From positions 1 through 64,000 of the forward strand of contig NZ_JAMOII010000003.1 of assembly GCF_024448985.1 (NCBI RefSeq): DNA of 64,000 nt. The letters are read 5' to 3'. The notes below the pieces were generated by a model. That model was not told where the DNA came from and did no database searches. It was given only the letters and a program-made list of their open reading frames with translations. The position numbers were made by a program, and so were the translations under genes. Shown here one piece after another: positions 54,430 through 64,000 of this stretch; position 1 is the first letter of the stretch; every line of letters begins with the position of its first letter. Source of the DNA: Stutzerimonas stutzeri. GTDB lineage: Bacteria > Pseudomonadota > Gammaproteobacteria > Pseudomonadales > Pseudomonadaceae.

Positions 54430-54783
54430 TCAGCGTGGTGGAACGACTGCTTGCAAGTCCTGATAAGCGCCAGCATTGATGACCTGGCGATAACCCATTT
54501 CCTGGAGAAGATCCTGCGCGGCGGATGAGCGACGGCCACTGCGGCAGTACAGAACGATCGGAGCGTCCTTGTCGGGAGCGACACTGGCGATGCGCTCGGA
54601 GAGATCCTGGGTCTCGATTCGCGTCGCGCCGGGCAGAGCGCCCTCGGCGTATTCCTGCGCGGTGCGAACGTCGATCAGAATGCTGTCGGCGCGTTGCAAC
54701 GCGGCCAGCGCGGCGGGCTGATCGATTTCGCCGCCAATCGCTGTGCCGGTCGCCATCATCAACAACAGGAACAGTCGGTGCAT
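54430..54783 (-). CDS. Periplasmic rhodanese-like protein
   Basis: 117 residues. A signal peptide MHRLFLLLMMATGTAIGGE precedes a single rhodanese domain: ILIDVRTAQEYAEGALPGA (about residues 35-53) and the catalytic loop YCRSGRRSSAAQDLL (Cys near residue 80). The active-site Cys is present, so sulfur transfer is plausible. It resembles PspE, a periplasmic thiosulfate sulfurtransferase. GGAGAAG ribosome site. No pspABC genes are nearby. Confidence 0.88.
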   Translation of the reverse strand: MHRLFLLLMMATGTAIGGEIDQPAALAALQRADSILIDVRTAQEYAEGALPGATRIETQDLSERIASVAPDKDAPIVLYCRSGRRSSAAQDLLQEMGYRQVINAGAYQDLQAVVPPR

Positions 54784-54810
54784 GGGTTCTTCTCCGCCGC
54801 GCTTGGGTGA

Positions 54811-54906
54811 TCAGCTGATCAGGCGAGTCAGGTTCGGCAGGATCAGGATGATCGCCGTAGCGATCAGGATCATGGTGGCCTGCCTGAACTTCTTATGTTT
54901 GAACAT
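54811..54906 (-). CDS. 31-residue single-helix membrane peptide
   Basis: ATG at 54904-54906, TGA at 54811-54813. The peptide has a basic N-terminus (MFKHKKFRQ) followed by one hydrophobic helix (MILIATAIILILPNL) and ends RLIS, matching single-span small proteins. GAAAGG lies about eight bases before the start. Similar short Lys-start, single-helix proteins are annotated in Pseudomonas relatives, from memory. It is 28 bases upstream of the rhodanese gene and on the same strand. Function unknown. Confidence 0.55.
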   Translation of the reverse strand: MFKHKKFRQATMILIATAIILILPNLTRLIS

Positions 54907-55232
54907 GGTAGCGGCCTTTCTATTGATCTGGCGCGTGGGCTCCGGTTGTCCGGCTCACCCGTCGAGCGTCTTGCCGAAAAAATTACGCGCCGATGAATTG
55001 CGACGCGCTGTATAGGTTTGTGGTGGCGGCAACGGTCTGATCCGCTGCCCGACAACGGCCTAATGATCACTCTCGAAGGCGTGGGCTTAATCTCAAGCAA
55101 TTTACAGACCAGTAAACGTGAGCTTCATTCAGGCGCGACCTGACGGGTCAGCTTTATGGGCTGATCATCACTCGTGCGCAGCTGCGTGGTTTTCGTTGTC
55201 CATGAAATGAACACCTTGAATGGAGACTGACC
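54907..55232. other. 326-base intergenic region with no supported gene
   Basis: Contains promoter-like sequence for the secreted-protein gene at 55233 and for the small membrane peptide on the other strand. GGAGA before 55233 is its ribosome site. No RNA gene or terminator recognised. Confidence 0.4.
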
Positions 55233-55772
55233 ATGAATAGGCTTAGCGTGCCGGCAATGCTGTTCGCTCTGATCGCTTCAGGCGCGGCGAATGCCGAAGA
55301 GGAAAGCATGACCCTGCAGCAGGAGCGTGACCAGATCGGCGCTGAGATGGAGCAAAATCGCCAACGGATTGGGGACGAGATCAACGCCATTCGCGAGCCT
55401 GGGGTATCTAGCGGCTCGGCAGCTGAGTCGGGCGCAGCGGGCTCGGCCAGCCCGAACAATTCGGTCGGCACACACGCAACTCAGCCCGGACAGGCCCCGA
55501 GTGGTGGCGCTCCTAATCCCGGCGTCACGCGGCCGGGTGATAGCGATAGTCCGATCACGACCACTGGTCCGGGAAGGCCGACGGTGGAGCCTGGCAGGTC
55601 GACGACCACCGGTACGCCCGTTGAGCCCATCCGCGATCGTGATGCCAATGGAAACGTTAGCCTCGAAAACGGCGCAGCCGCGGGTGAAATCGGAACATCA
55701 GGCGGTAACGGAACCAGAGGGCCCGGTAGCAACCCAGCGGGCTCCGCAGCCGGCGGAGCCGGTGGTGATTGA
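55233..55772 (+). CDS. Secreted low-complexity protein, Gly/Pro/Ser/Thr-rich
   Basis: 179 residues. A signal peptide MNRLSVPAMLFALIASGAANAEE (cleavage after ANA) is followed by a short coiled-coil-like stretch, MTLQQERDQIGAEMEQNRQRIGDEI (about residues 26-50). A long disordered tail follows, rich in G, S, P, T and N. No domain recognised. Codon use follows the host. It probably lives in the periplasm. Function unknown; the name is descriptive. Confidence 0.65.
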   Translation: MNRLSVPAMLFALIASGAANAEEESMTLQQERDQIGAEMEQNRQRIGDEINAIREPGVSSGSAAESGAAGSASPNNSVGTHATQPGQAPSGGAPNPGVTRPGDSDSPITTTGPGRPTVEPGRSTTTGTPVEPIRDRDANGNVSLENGAAAGEIGTSGGNGTRGPGSNPAGSAAGGAGGD

Positions 55773-55877
55773 CCGATCGGGTAATGGCCTCGTTGCGGTG
55801 CATTTCCAGGCGGCCATGGATCGTATGGCTGCGCGAGCCAAAACACTTCTGATGGTATTGCGAACGGTAGAAACGAC

Positions 55878-55900
55878 AAAGCCCCGATAATCGGGGCTTT
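55878..55900 (-). terminator. Terminator of tRNA-Ser
   Basis: AAAGCCCCGA (55878-55887) pairs with TCGGGGCTTT (55891-55900) around TAA. Read on the minus strand, it directly follows the tRNA 3' end. Confidence 0.85.
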
Positions 55901-55914
55901 GCATGTTTCGAGTC

Positions 55915-56004
55915 TGGCGGTGAGGGTGGGATTCGAACCCACGATACGATTTCTCGTATACACACTTTCCAGGCGTGCTCCTTCAACCGCTCGGACACCT
56001 CACC
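55915..56004 (-). tRNA. tRNA-Ser (anticodon GGA)
   Basis: Minus strand, 90 bases including encoded CCA. Acceptor stem GGTGAGG/CCTCACC with discriminator G. The anticodon arm has loop CTGGAAA (anticodon GGA) and a long variable arm (TATACGA...TCGTATC), typical of serine tRNAs. The T arm GTGGGTTCGAATCCCAC is intact. Decodes UCC/UCU codons. No integrase gene nearby. Confidence 0.97.
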
Positions 56005-56238
56005 GGGTCTCGACGGGCTTGATGTCCGTCGAGGCGCGCTAATGTAGCCGAAGAGAACGCGGATGGCAAAAAGTTTTTTAGATCTTTCATGTGGTTAACG
56101 CACCGTTAGAATTCGGGCGAAACGTAGGGTTGAAGTGAACCTATATTAGATTTTGAGGCTCTCAGCTCTAGTAACATCTCGGTGCTTTACGCAAGCGGAG
56201 TCGAGCGTCGCGAATATAAAGAGCCAGGACAGGCTTCG

Positions 56239-57543
56239 ATGAAGTTATTCAAAAGCAAGCGCAAGCGGCCTGACGTGGCGGAAGTCGCTACGAAGCGGCG
56301 TCTGCACGTCAGTCATCTGGAGCTCGGCATGTATATATGCGAGCTGGATCGGCCGTGGCGCCAGACCGACTTTCTATTCCAAGGGTTCCCGCTGCTCAAA
56401 CTGGAGCATATCCAGGCGGTGCGTGAACGCTGCGACTACGTTTTCGTCGATGACACTCGGCGAGTGCTGCTCGATCAGGGCCAGATGATGGTGCCATCGG
56501 CGACGCCACTACGGGTGAAGCGCAAGATGTCGCGTATCCCGCTCTCGCTTGAAGTGCAGGAGGCGCGCGAAGCCTATCGAAGTAGTGCACTGGTATTGGA
56601 TCAGGTGCTGCTAGATGTCCAGCAGGGTCGAGTGATCGATACCAAGGCCTGCCAGGCACTGGTCAAGCGGAACCTGGAGAGCATGCTGCGCAACGAAAGC
56701 GCCATGCTCTGGCTGACGCGTCTGAAGTCTCGGGACGTGTACACCAGCCTGCACTGTCTTTCCGTCTCCATTCTGGCGATGGGCTTCGGGACGCACCTTG
56801 GGTTGCCAGACGAGAAAATAGAGCTGTTGGGTATCGCGGGGCTTCTGCACGATGTCGGGAAGATGAAGATTGATCCCGCCATTCTGAACAAGCCGGGCAA
56901 GCTGACCCAGAAAGAGTTCGAGCACATCAAATTGCACCCATCGTTCGGCTACGACGCCTTGTGCGGCCAGGATGATATCCCCGCTGCCGCCGTCCACGCC
57001 GCGTACGGGCACCATGAGCGGCTGGATAGCAAAGGTTATCCGCAAGGGCTCGATCAGTATCAGATTCCATTCACCACGCGAGTGATCACCATCGTTGATG
57101 CCTTCGATGCGATCACCAGCCATCGCACCTATGACGATGCACGTCCGATCCAGACTGCCTACGACGTGCTGCGCAGCAGTGCCGGCCAGCAATTCGACGA
57201 GAGTCTGGTGAATGAATTCATTCGTTGGCTCGGGGTGTTCCCGGTAGGGACGTTGGTCGAGCTGCATACCGGTGAGATCGCGCTGGTGCTGGAGAAGCAT
57301 CAGCAGTTGCACCTGCGGCCCAAGGTGGTGGTCATGCGGGACGCAAACAAGATGCCTTGCGAGCCTCGTTATCTGGATCTTTCCCAGCTGACCGTCGATG
57401 CAGATGGCACGCCCTATCGGATCAGCGGCGGTATTGCCGACGGCTCCTACGATCTGTTCATCGCCGATCCGCACTTGCAAACGCTCCTGCACCCCGAGTT
57501 GCTTGCCGTGCTTGAACTGGAGCCGGATACAGCTGAGAGCTGA
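56239..57543 (+). CDS. HD-GYP domain protein with N-terminal DUF3391
   Basis: 434 residues. The N-terminal DUF3391-type region begins KRRLHVSHLELGMYICELDRPW. The HD-GYP domain has HD in GLLHDVGKMKIDPAILNKPGKLT (about residues 210-232), then HHERLDSKGYPQGL (about 266-279) and DAFDAITSHRTYDDARP. All HD metal ligands and the GYP triad are present, though the usual DG-x-GYP reads DS-K-GYP. Such proteins hydrolyse cyclic-di-GMP, affecting motility and biofilm. It resembles P. aeruginosa PA4108 in domain order. Start chosen after AGGACAGG. Not linked to a cyclase here. Confidence 0.9.
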   Translation: MKLFKSKRKRPDVAEVATKRRLHVSHLELGMYICELDRPWRQTDFLFQGFPLLKLEHIQAVRERCDYVFVDDTRRVLLDQGQMMVPSATPLRVKRKMSRIPLSLEVQEAREAYRSSALVLDQVLLDVQQGRVIDTKACQALVKRNLESMLRNESAMLWLTRLKSRDVYTSLHCLSVSILAMGFGTHLGLPDEKIELLGIAGLLHDVGKMKIDPAILNKPGKLTQKEFEHIKLHPSFGYDALCGQDDIPAAAVHAAYGHHERLDSKGYPQGLDQYQIPFTTRVITIVDAFDAITSHRTYDDARPIQTAYDVLRSSAGQQFDESLVNEFIRWLGVFPVGTLVELHTGEIALVLEKHQQLHLRPKVVVMRDANKMPCEPRYLDLSQLTVDADGTPYRISGGIADGSYDLFIADPHLQTLLHPELLAVLELEPDTAES

Positions 57544-57706
57544 GTCTGCCGTCTTTGAATCGCGAATTCTGCTGAAACATTGAACGCTGCGACGCTCGTA
57601 CTGCACTGATGACGCGGCCAACATGACTTGTCAGTCAGTCACGGCCCTTTACCTGGCGGGTTGCGCTGAGTAACGTCTGCGGACTTCTAACAAGGAACTA
57701 TTCGTC

Positions 57707-58402
57707 ATGAGTGATCTGGTTTCCTACGACCTCGAAGACGGCATTGCCACGCTGACCCTGAACAATGGCAAGGTCAATGCGCTGTCGCCGGCCGTATTCG
57801 ACGCGCTCAACGCCGCATTCGATCGCGCAGAGCAGGACCGCGCGGTGGTGATTCTCACCGGCCAGCCGGGGATACTGTCCGGCGGCTATGACCTCAAAGT
57901 CATGACTTCAGGGCCTGAAAACGCCATTGCTCTCGTAGCCATCGGTTCGGCCTTCACGCGGCGAATGCTTGCCCATCCCTTCCCGATCATCGTCGCTTGC
58001 CCTGGACATGCCATTGCCAAGGGGGCGTTCCTGCTGCTTTCCGCCGATTACCGCATCGGTGTCGACGGCGCCTTCAACATTGGTCTCAATGAAGTGCAGA
58101 TCGGCATGACGATGCATCATTCGGGTATCGAGTTGGCGCGGGATCGGCTGACCAAACCGGCGTTCCAGCGTTCGGTGATCAACGGCGAAATCTTCGCACC
58201 GCAGGCGGCCCTCGATGCCGGCTTCCTCGACAAGATCGTTCCTGCTGGTGAGCTTATGGACGTCGCCAAAGCGGCTGCGGCACAGCTGAAGAAAATCAAT
58301 ATGACGGCTCACAAGAACACCAAGCTCAAGGCGCGCAAGGCGTTGCTGGAAACGTTGGATCAGGCCATCGTGCTTGACCGGCAGCACTCGGTCGTCTCCT
58401 GA
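57707..58402 (+). CDS. Crotonase/enoyl-CoA isomerase-family protein
   Basis: 231 residues. Oxyanion-hole segments ILSGGYDLKVM (about residues 55-65) and GHAIAKGAFLLLSADYRIG (about 102-120), then LNEVQIGMTMHHSGIELAR. The Glu in LNEVQIG matches the second catalytic Glu of crotonase. The first, normally in GGGCE, is replaced by GAF, so it is not a typical hydratase. One-Glu members often act as isomerases or decarboxylases. The start has AAGGAA upstream. The tail is lysine-rich. A terminator separates it from aruC. Substrate unknown. Confidence 0.85.
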   Translation: MSDLVSYDLEDGIATLTLNNGKVNALSPAVFDALNAAFDRAEQDRAVVILTGQPGILSGGYDLKVMTSGPENAIALVAIGSAFTRRMLAHPFPIIVACPGHAIAKGAFLLLSADYRIGVDGAFNIGLNEVQIGMTMHHSGIELARDRLTKPAFQRSVINGEIFAPQAALDAGFLDKIVPAGELMDVAKAAAAQLKKINMTAHKNTKLKARKALLETLDQAIVLDRQHSVVS

Positions 58403-58408
58403 AGATAA

Positions 58409-59740
<1,332 letters not shown>

Positions 59741-59804
59741 TCAAGGCCTGAATCCGGCAGGGCGGCTAACGTCCTGCCTCCTTTATTCATCGAGAGTTTT
59801 GACC

Positions 59805-60092
59805 ATGAGCGATAGCCTGCAACTGATCCTGGAAGACGTAGACGGTACTCAGCTCGAAACGTCCTGCACCCGTTTTGCCGTGATGTGGCAAGGGCGGGAG
59901 GTGTGGATTCAACAGGTCGGCAACAACCAGCTGATGATCGGCGTCGACGTGGAGGAAGGTGACACCGAATACGCCAATCTGCTGCTGCGCCCGCTGGCTA
60001 CCAATTTGGTCAGTCTCGAGCTCGAGATGGAGCCGGTCGAATCCGCCGAGGACGATCACGTTCATGGGCCGGACTGCGATCACGACCACTGA
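59805..60092 (+). CDS. Small acidic protein with His-rich tail
   Basis: 95 residues starting MSDSLQLILEDVDGTQLETSCTRFAVMWQGREVWIQQVG. The C-terminus DDHVHGPDCDHDH is a His/Asp-rich metal-binding-like tail. The core looks all-beta, with no recognised domain. It follows aruC by 64 bases. A conserved-looking hypothetical of pseudomonads, from memory. Function unknown; metal binding by the tail is a guess. Confidence 0.7.
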   Translation: MSDSLQLILEDVDGTQLETSCTRFAVMWQGREVWIQQVGNNQLMIGVDVEEGDTEYANLLLRPLATNLVSLELEMEPVESAEDDHVHGPDCDHDH

Positions 60093-60141
60093 CGGGAGCC
60101 CCTTGCGCTCGGAAAGCTGCCATCCGCGATGCCTGTGCTTT

Positions 60142-60163
60142 GGCGCGCCCATCAAGGCGCGCC
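60142..60163. terminator. GC-rich inverted repeat between convergent genes
   Basis: GGCGCGCC (60142-60149) and GGCGCGCC (60156-60163) can form a stem around CATCAA. No long T tract. Likely terminator for either flanking gene. Confidence 0.5.
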
Positions 60164-60172
60164 GGTTATCGC

Positions 60173-60535
60173 TCAGACGCCGGTTTGCGGATTGGTAAGC
60201 GAATCGTTGCCGGTAACCGTCGCGGTCGAGGTGGCTGCTTGGGCGTTGGCTTTCATTCTCTCCCGGTCCGCCTCGCTGCGTTCCAGCGGCATGCTCCGGT
60301 AGTTGCCTTCGGCCATTTTGGCCTGTTCGTTCACTTCGCAAAGTACGCGCTTGGCTTCGCAATGCCCGGTCATGCCGCGTGCCAGGGCCATACCGCCCAC
60401 CGCTAGCTGCAGTAACCCGCCCAGCCCCCCGCGGCCGATGCCTTTGCCGAGAAAGTACAACCCGCCTGCGATCGAAGCCGCGCGCTCCCAGCCATGCACG
60501 TTCTGTGACGCCTGGTTTGAGGATGTCCTGGTCAT
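60173..60535 (-). CDS. DUF2892/YgaP-like small membrane protein
   Basis: 120 residues, starting MTRTSSNQASQNVHGWERAASIAGGLYFLGKGIGRGGLGGLLQLAVGGMALARGMTG. Two short hydrophobic helices follow the conserved N-V-x-x-W/x-ER pattern of DUF2892 proteins. The C-terminal half is hydrophilic (LERSEADRERMKANAQA). The longer upstream extension of the frame lacks similarity, so the start at 60535 is preferred. Function unknown. Confidence 0.65.
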   Translation of the reverse strand: MTRTSSNQASQNVHGWERAASIAGGLYFLGKGIGRGGLGGLLQLAVGGMALARGMTGHCEAKRVLCEVNEQAKMAEGNYRSMPLERSEADRERMKANAQAATSTATVTGNDSLTNPQTGV

Positions 60536-60661
60536 GGGTAATCGCTCCGAAAACAGTGGTGTGTTAGATGACCCCGACGCGCAGGAGGCGTTCCGACCAC
60601 AAGTCGGCATACCCCGGCGCTGCTGGCGGCACAATTGCCGAATTACACCTACTTGCTCGCC

Positions 60662-62695
60662 TCAGCGCGCTGCCATGTTGAAAACCTTTAGTACGAAAGC
60701 GTATTCCAAGGCCACATCCCTCAACCCCTGATAACGACCGCTCATGCCGCCATGGCCGGCGCCGAGCTCGGTCTTCAGCAGCAGCAGATTGTCGTCGGTC
60801 TTATTGGCGCGAAGCTTGGCGACCCATTTTGCCGCCTCCCAGTACTGGACCCGACTGTCGTTGTAACCAGCGACTGCAAGAATTGCCGGGTAGGCCTGCG
60901 CCCGGACATTCTCGTAAGGCGCATAGGCCTTTATTCGTGCGTGCACGTCCGGCTGGTTGGGGTCGCCCCATTCGTCGTATTCGGTGACGGTCAGGGGCAG
61001 CTCTTCATTGAGCATGGTATTGAGCACGTCGACGAAGGGCACTTCGGCGATGGCGACACCGAAGAGTTCCGGACGCTGATTGAGCACCGCGCCGATCAGC
61101 AAGCCACCGGCGCTGCCACCGCTGATGGCTAGGCGCTGCGGCGTGGTATGTCCATCGGCGATCAGTCTCTCCGCGCAGGCGATGAGGTCGCCGAAGGTGT
61201 TCGTCTTGTGCTCCAGCTTGCCGGCGCGATACCAGGCTTCGCCCAGGTCGCCACCACCACGCACATGGGCGATGGCAAAGATGAAGCCGCGGTCGAGCAG
61301 CGATAGCCGCGCATGGGAGAACCAGGGATCGAGGCTGTGGCCGTAGGCACCGTAGCCGTACAGGTAGAGCGGCGCAGCTTTGCCGAAGGTCTCGCGGCGA
61401 CCCACCAGGCTGATCGGCACCTGGGTGCCGTCCGCCGCGGTTGCCCAGATGCGCCGGCTTTCGTAGGCATCGGCGTCGAAGGGGCCTTCTACCGGGGTTT
61501 CTTTCAGGACCTCCTGTTCGCCGTCGGCAAGCTGCAGCTGACGAATCTGCGCGGGGCGGTTGAGCGCTTCGTAGCGCAGGCGGATCACCGAGCTTTCGAA
61601 TTCCAGGGTGTTCTGCACATGCAGGCTGTAGGCCGCGTCCGGCAATTGCAGGCGATAGGCCGCGCCGTTCTGCGGCCGTACCTCGATGATCGGCAGGCCG
61701 GCTTCGCGTAGGCTGAGAGTAAGGGCACTAGCATTCAAGCTGATCTCTTCGAGCATCACCGCGTCGTCTTGTGCGACCAGCTCCTGCCAGTTTTCTCTTT
61801 GCGGCGCGCTTTCCGCCGCCTGATACAGAGCGAAGTTGATCCCGGTCTGGTTGCTGCGCACGAACCAGCGCCACTCGCCGTAGAACTGGCCGTGGTCGGG
61901 GTAGTACTCGTGGTTTTCCTCGCGCGGGGCGAGGCAGGTCCAGTGGCCTTCCGGTTCGTCAGCCGGCCGAACCCAGGCTTCGCTGGTGGTCTTGCTGTTG
62001 GAGAGGATCACCAGTTGGCGCTCGGAGCTGGTGCGGTAGCAATGCACGAAATAGCGACCATCCGGGTCGTGGTAGACCTCGCTGCAACCTTCGTCTCCCA
62101 GGCGGTGACGATAGATCTTGTGCGGGCGATGGGTATCGTCGAGCTCGCCGAAGAACAGCGTCTGGTGGTCGTTCGCCCAGGTCATGCTGCCGTCGCAATT
62201 GTCGAAGGGCAGGGCGATAACTTCTCCGCTCTCCAGATCCTTGACGAATAGCCGGTAGATTTCGTCGCCCTGGGTGTCGAGGCTGTAGGCCAGCTTGCGC
62301 TGGTCCTGGCTAACGCTGAAGGCGCCCAGCGCGAGAAAGCCACCGCCTGCCAGTTCGTTGGGGTCGAGCAGCAGTTGCTCGGCGTTTTCATCGACCGTGA
62401 GCGAACCGTCCGCTGGGCGCGGGCAACGGTAGTGACGCGGGTATTCATCGCCGGCCGTGGTGCGTTGATAGTAAAGCCACGGACCCCATGGGGCGGGCAG
62501 CGAAAGATCGGTTTCGCGGATGCGGCCCTTGATTTCCTGGAACAGCGCTTCGCGCAGCTCGGCCTGATCTGCCAGCTGGCTCTCCAAGTAAGCGTTTTCC
62601 GCCTTCAGGTAATCGAGCACCTCAGGTGCGTCGCGGTTCTCCAGCCACCTGTAGGGATCTTGGCCGCTATCGACGCGGGCAATGGGTACGGACAT
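60662..62695 (-). CDS. ptrB: Oligopeptidase B (S9A family serine peptidase)
   Basis: 677 residues. The N-terminal seven-bladed propeller (about residues 70-400) precedes the C-terminal hydrolase domain. Catalytic Ser in ISGGSAGGLLIGAVLN (near residue 530), Asp in AGYNDSRVQYWE and His in ELGAGHGGMSGRY. The propeller blade YDEWGDPN and DPWFSHARLSLLDRGFIFAIAHVRGGGDLGE block are family marks. It cuts short peptides after Lys/Arg in the cytoplasm. AGGAG lies before the ATG. Divergent from fadB. Confidence 0.93.
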   Translation of the reverse strand: MSVPIARVDSGQDPYRWLENRDAPEVLDYLKAENAYLESQLADQAELREALFQEIKGRIRETDLSLPAPWGPWLYYQRTTAGDEYPRHYRCPRPADGSLTVDENAEQLLLDPNELAGGGFLALGAFSVSQDQRKLAYSLDTQGDEIYRLFVKDLESGEVIALPFDNCDGSMTWANDHQTLFFGELDDTHRPHKIYRHRLGDEGCSEVYHDPDGRYFVHCYRTSSERQLVILSNSKTTSEAWVRPADEPEGHWTCLAPREENHEYYPDHGQFYGEWRWFVRSNQTGINFALYQAAESAPQRENWQELVAQDDAVMLEEISLNASALTLSLREAGLPIIEVRPQNGAAYRLQLPDAAYSLHVQNTLEFESSVIRLRYEALNRPAQIRQLQLADGEQEVLKETPVEGPFDADAYESRRIWATAADGTQVPISLVGRRETFGKAAPLYLYGYGAYGHSLDPWFSHARLSLLDRGFIFAIAHVRGGGDLGEAWYRAGKLEHKTNTFGDLIACAERLIADGHTTPQRLAISGGSAGGLLIGAVLNQRPELFGVAIAEVPFVDVLNTMLNEELPLTVTEYDEWGDPNQPDVHARIKAYAPYENVRAQAYPAILAVAGYNDSRVQYWEAAKWVAKLRANKTDDNLLLLKTELGAGHGGMSGRYQGLRDVALEYAFVLKVFNMAAR

Positions 62696-64000
<1,305 letters not shown>

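Noticed and set aside
55915-56004. tRNA-Ser as an integration site for a mobile island
   Set aside because: No integrase, no duplicated tRNA 3' end and no composition change beside it.

Overview
This window looks like chromosome from a gamma-proteobacterium of the Pseudomonas/Stutzerimonas group. The GC is high. The genes are familiar from that group: opgGH, plsB, topB, acs, aruC, ccoG, eamA, wrbA, dgt and the start of fadB. Many intergenic gaps hold Pseudomonas-type REP palindromes. I see no prophage, insertion sequence, integrase or CRISPR array. The only RNA gene I can support is a tRNA-Ser(GGA).

Layout. 1-7.8 kb: an edge-truncated acetyltransferase-like gene, a sodium/solute symporter, a small outer-membrane barrel gene whose ribosome binding site lies in a predicted RNA hairpin, a lower-GC two-gene SIR2-like + HAM1/ITPA-like operon, a truncated haemoglobin divergent from a universal stress protein, an HNH protein (YajD), a YebC-family regulator and eamA. 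7.8-17.4 kb: two small conserved-looking proteins, dgt, a TetR-controlled two-gene RND efflux operon, and a second TetR gene divergent from a GST and a flavin-type oxidase. 17.4-29.8 kb: a metallo-beta-lactamase-fold protein that has lost its metal ligands, a large class A PBP-like protein, PhzF, MocR, CcoG, LrgA/LrgB, a fluoroacetate-dehalogenase-like hydrolase, pirin, WrbA and a small membrane protein.

30-39 kb: opgG-opgH (periplasmic glucans), a REP cluster, topB with a LexA-like box upstream, and plsB. 39.2-42.4 kb looks accessory: a SnoaL-like protein, two small membrane proteins, a methyltransferase, an SRPBCC protein and a decayed ccdAB toxin-antitoxin pair. 42.7-46.7 kb: a GldA/permease/GldG-type ABC operon and a cold-shock protein. 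47-55 kb: dapE-rlmA, a frameshifted DUF2254 gene, acs, an MscS channel, a rhodanese and a 31-residue membrane peptide. 55-64 kb: a secreted low-complexity protein, tRNA-Ser, an HD-GYP protein, a crotonase, aruC, small conserved proteins, oligopeptidase B and fadB running off the end.

Most of the window is core metabolism and envelope maintenance. The best candidate for an undescribed system is the HAM1-like/SIR2-like pair at 3063-4412. A SIR2-type NADase-like protein is co-transcribed with a HAM1/ITPA-fold protein that has lost residues needed for catalysis in that family, which suggests a nucleotide sensor coupled to an NAD-consuming effector. That role is inference.
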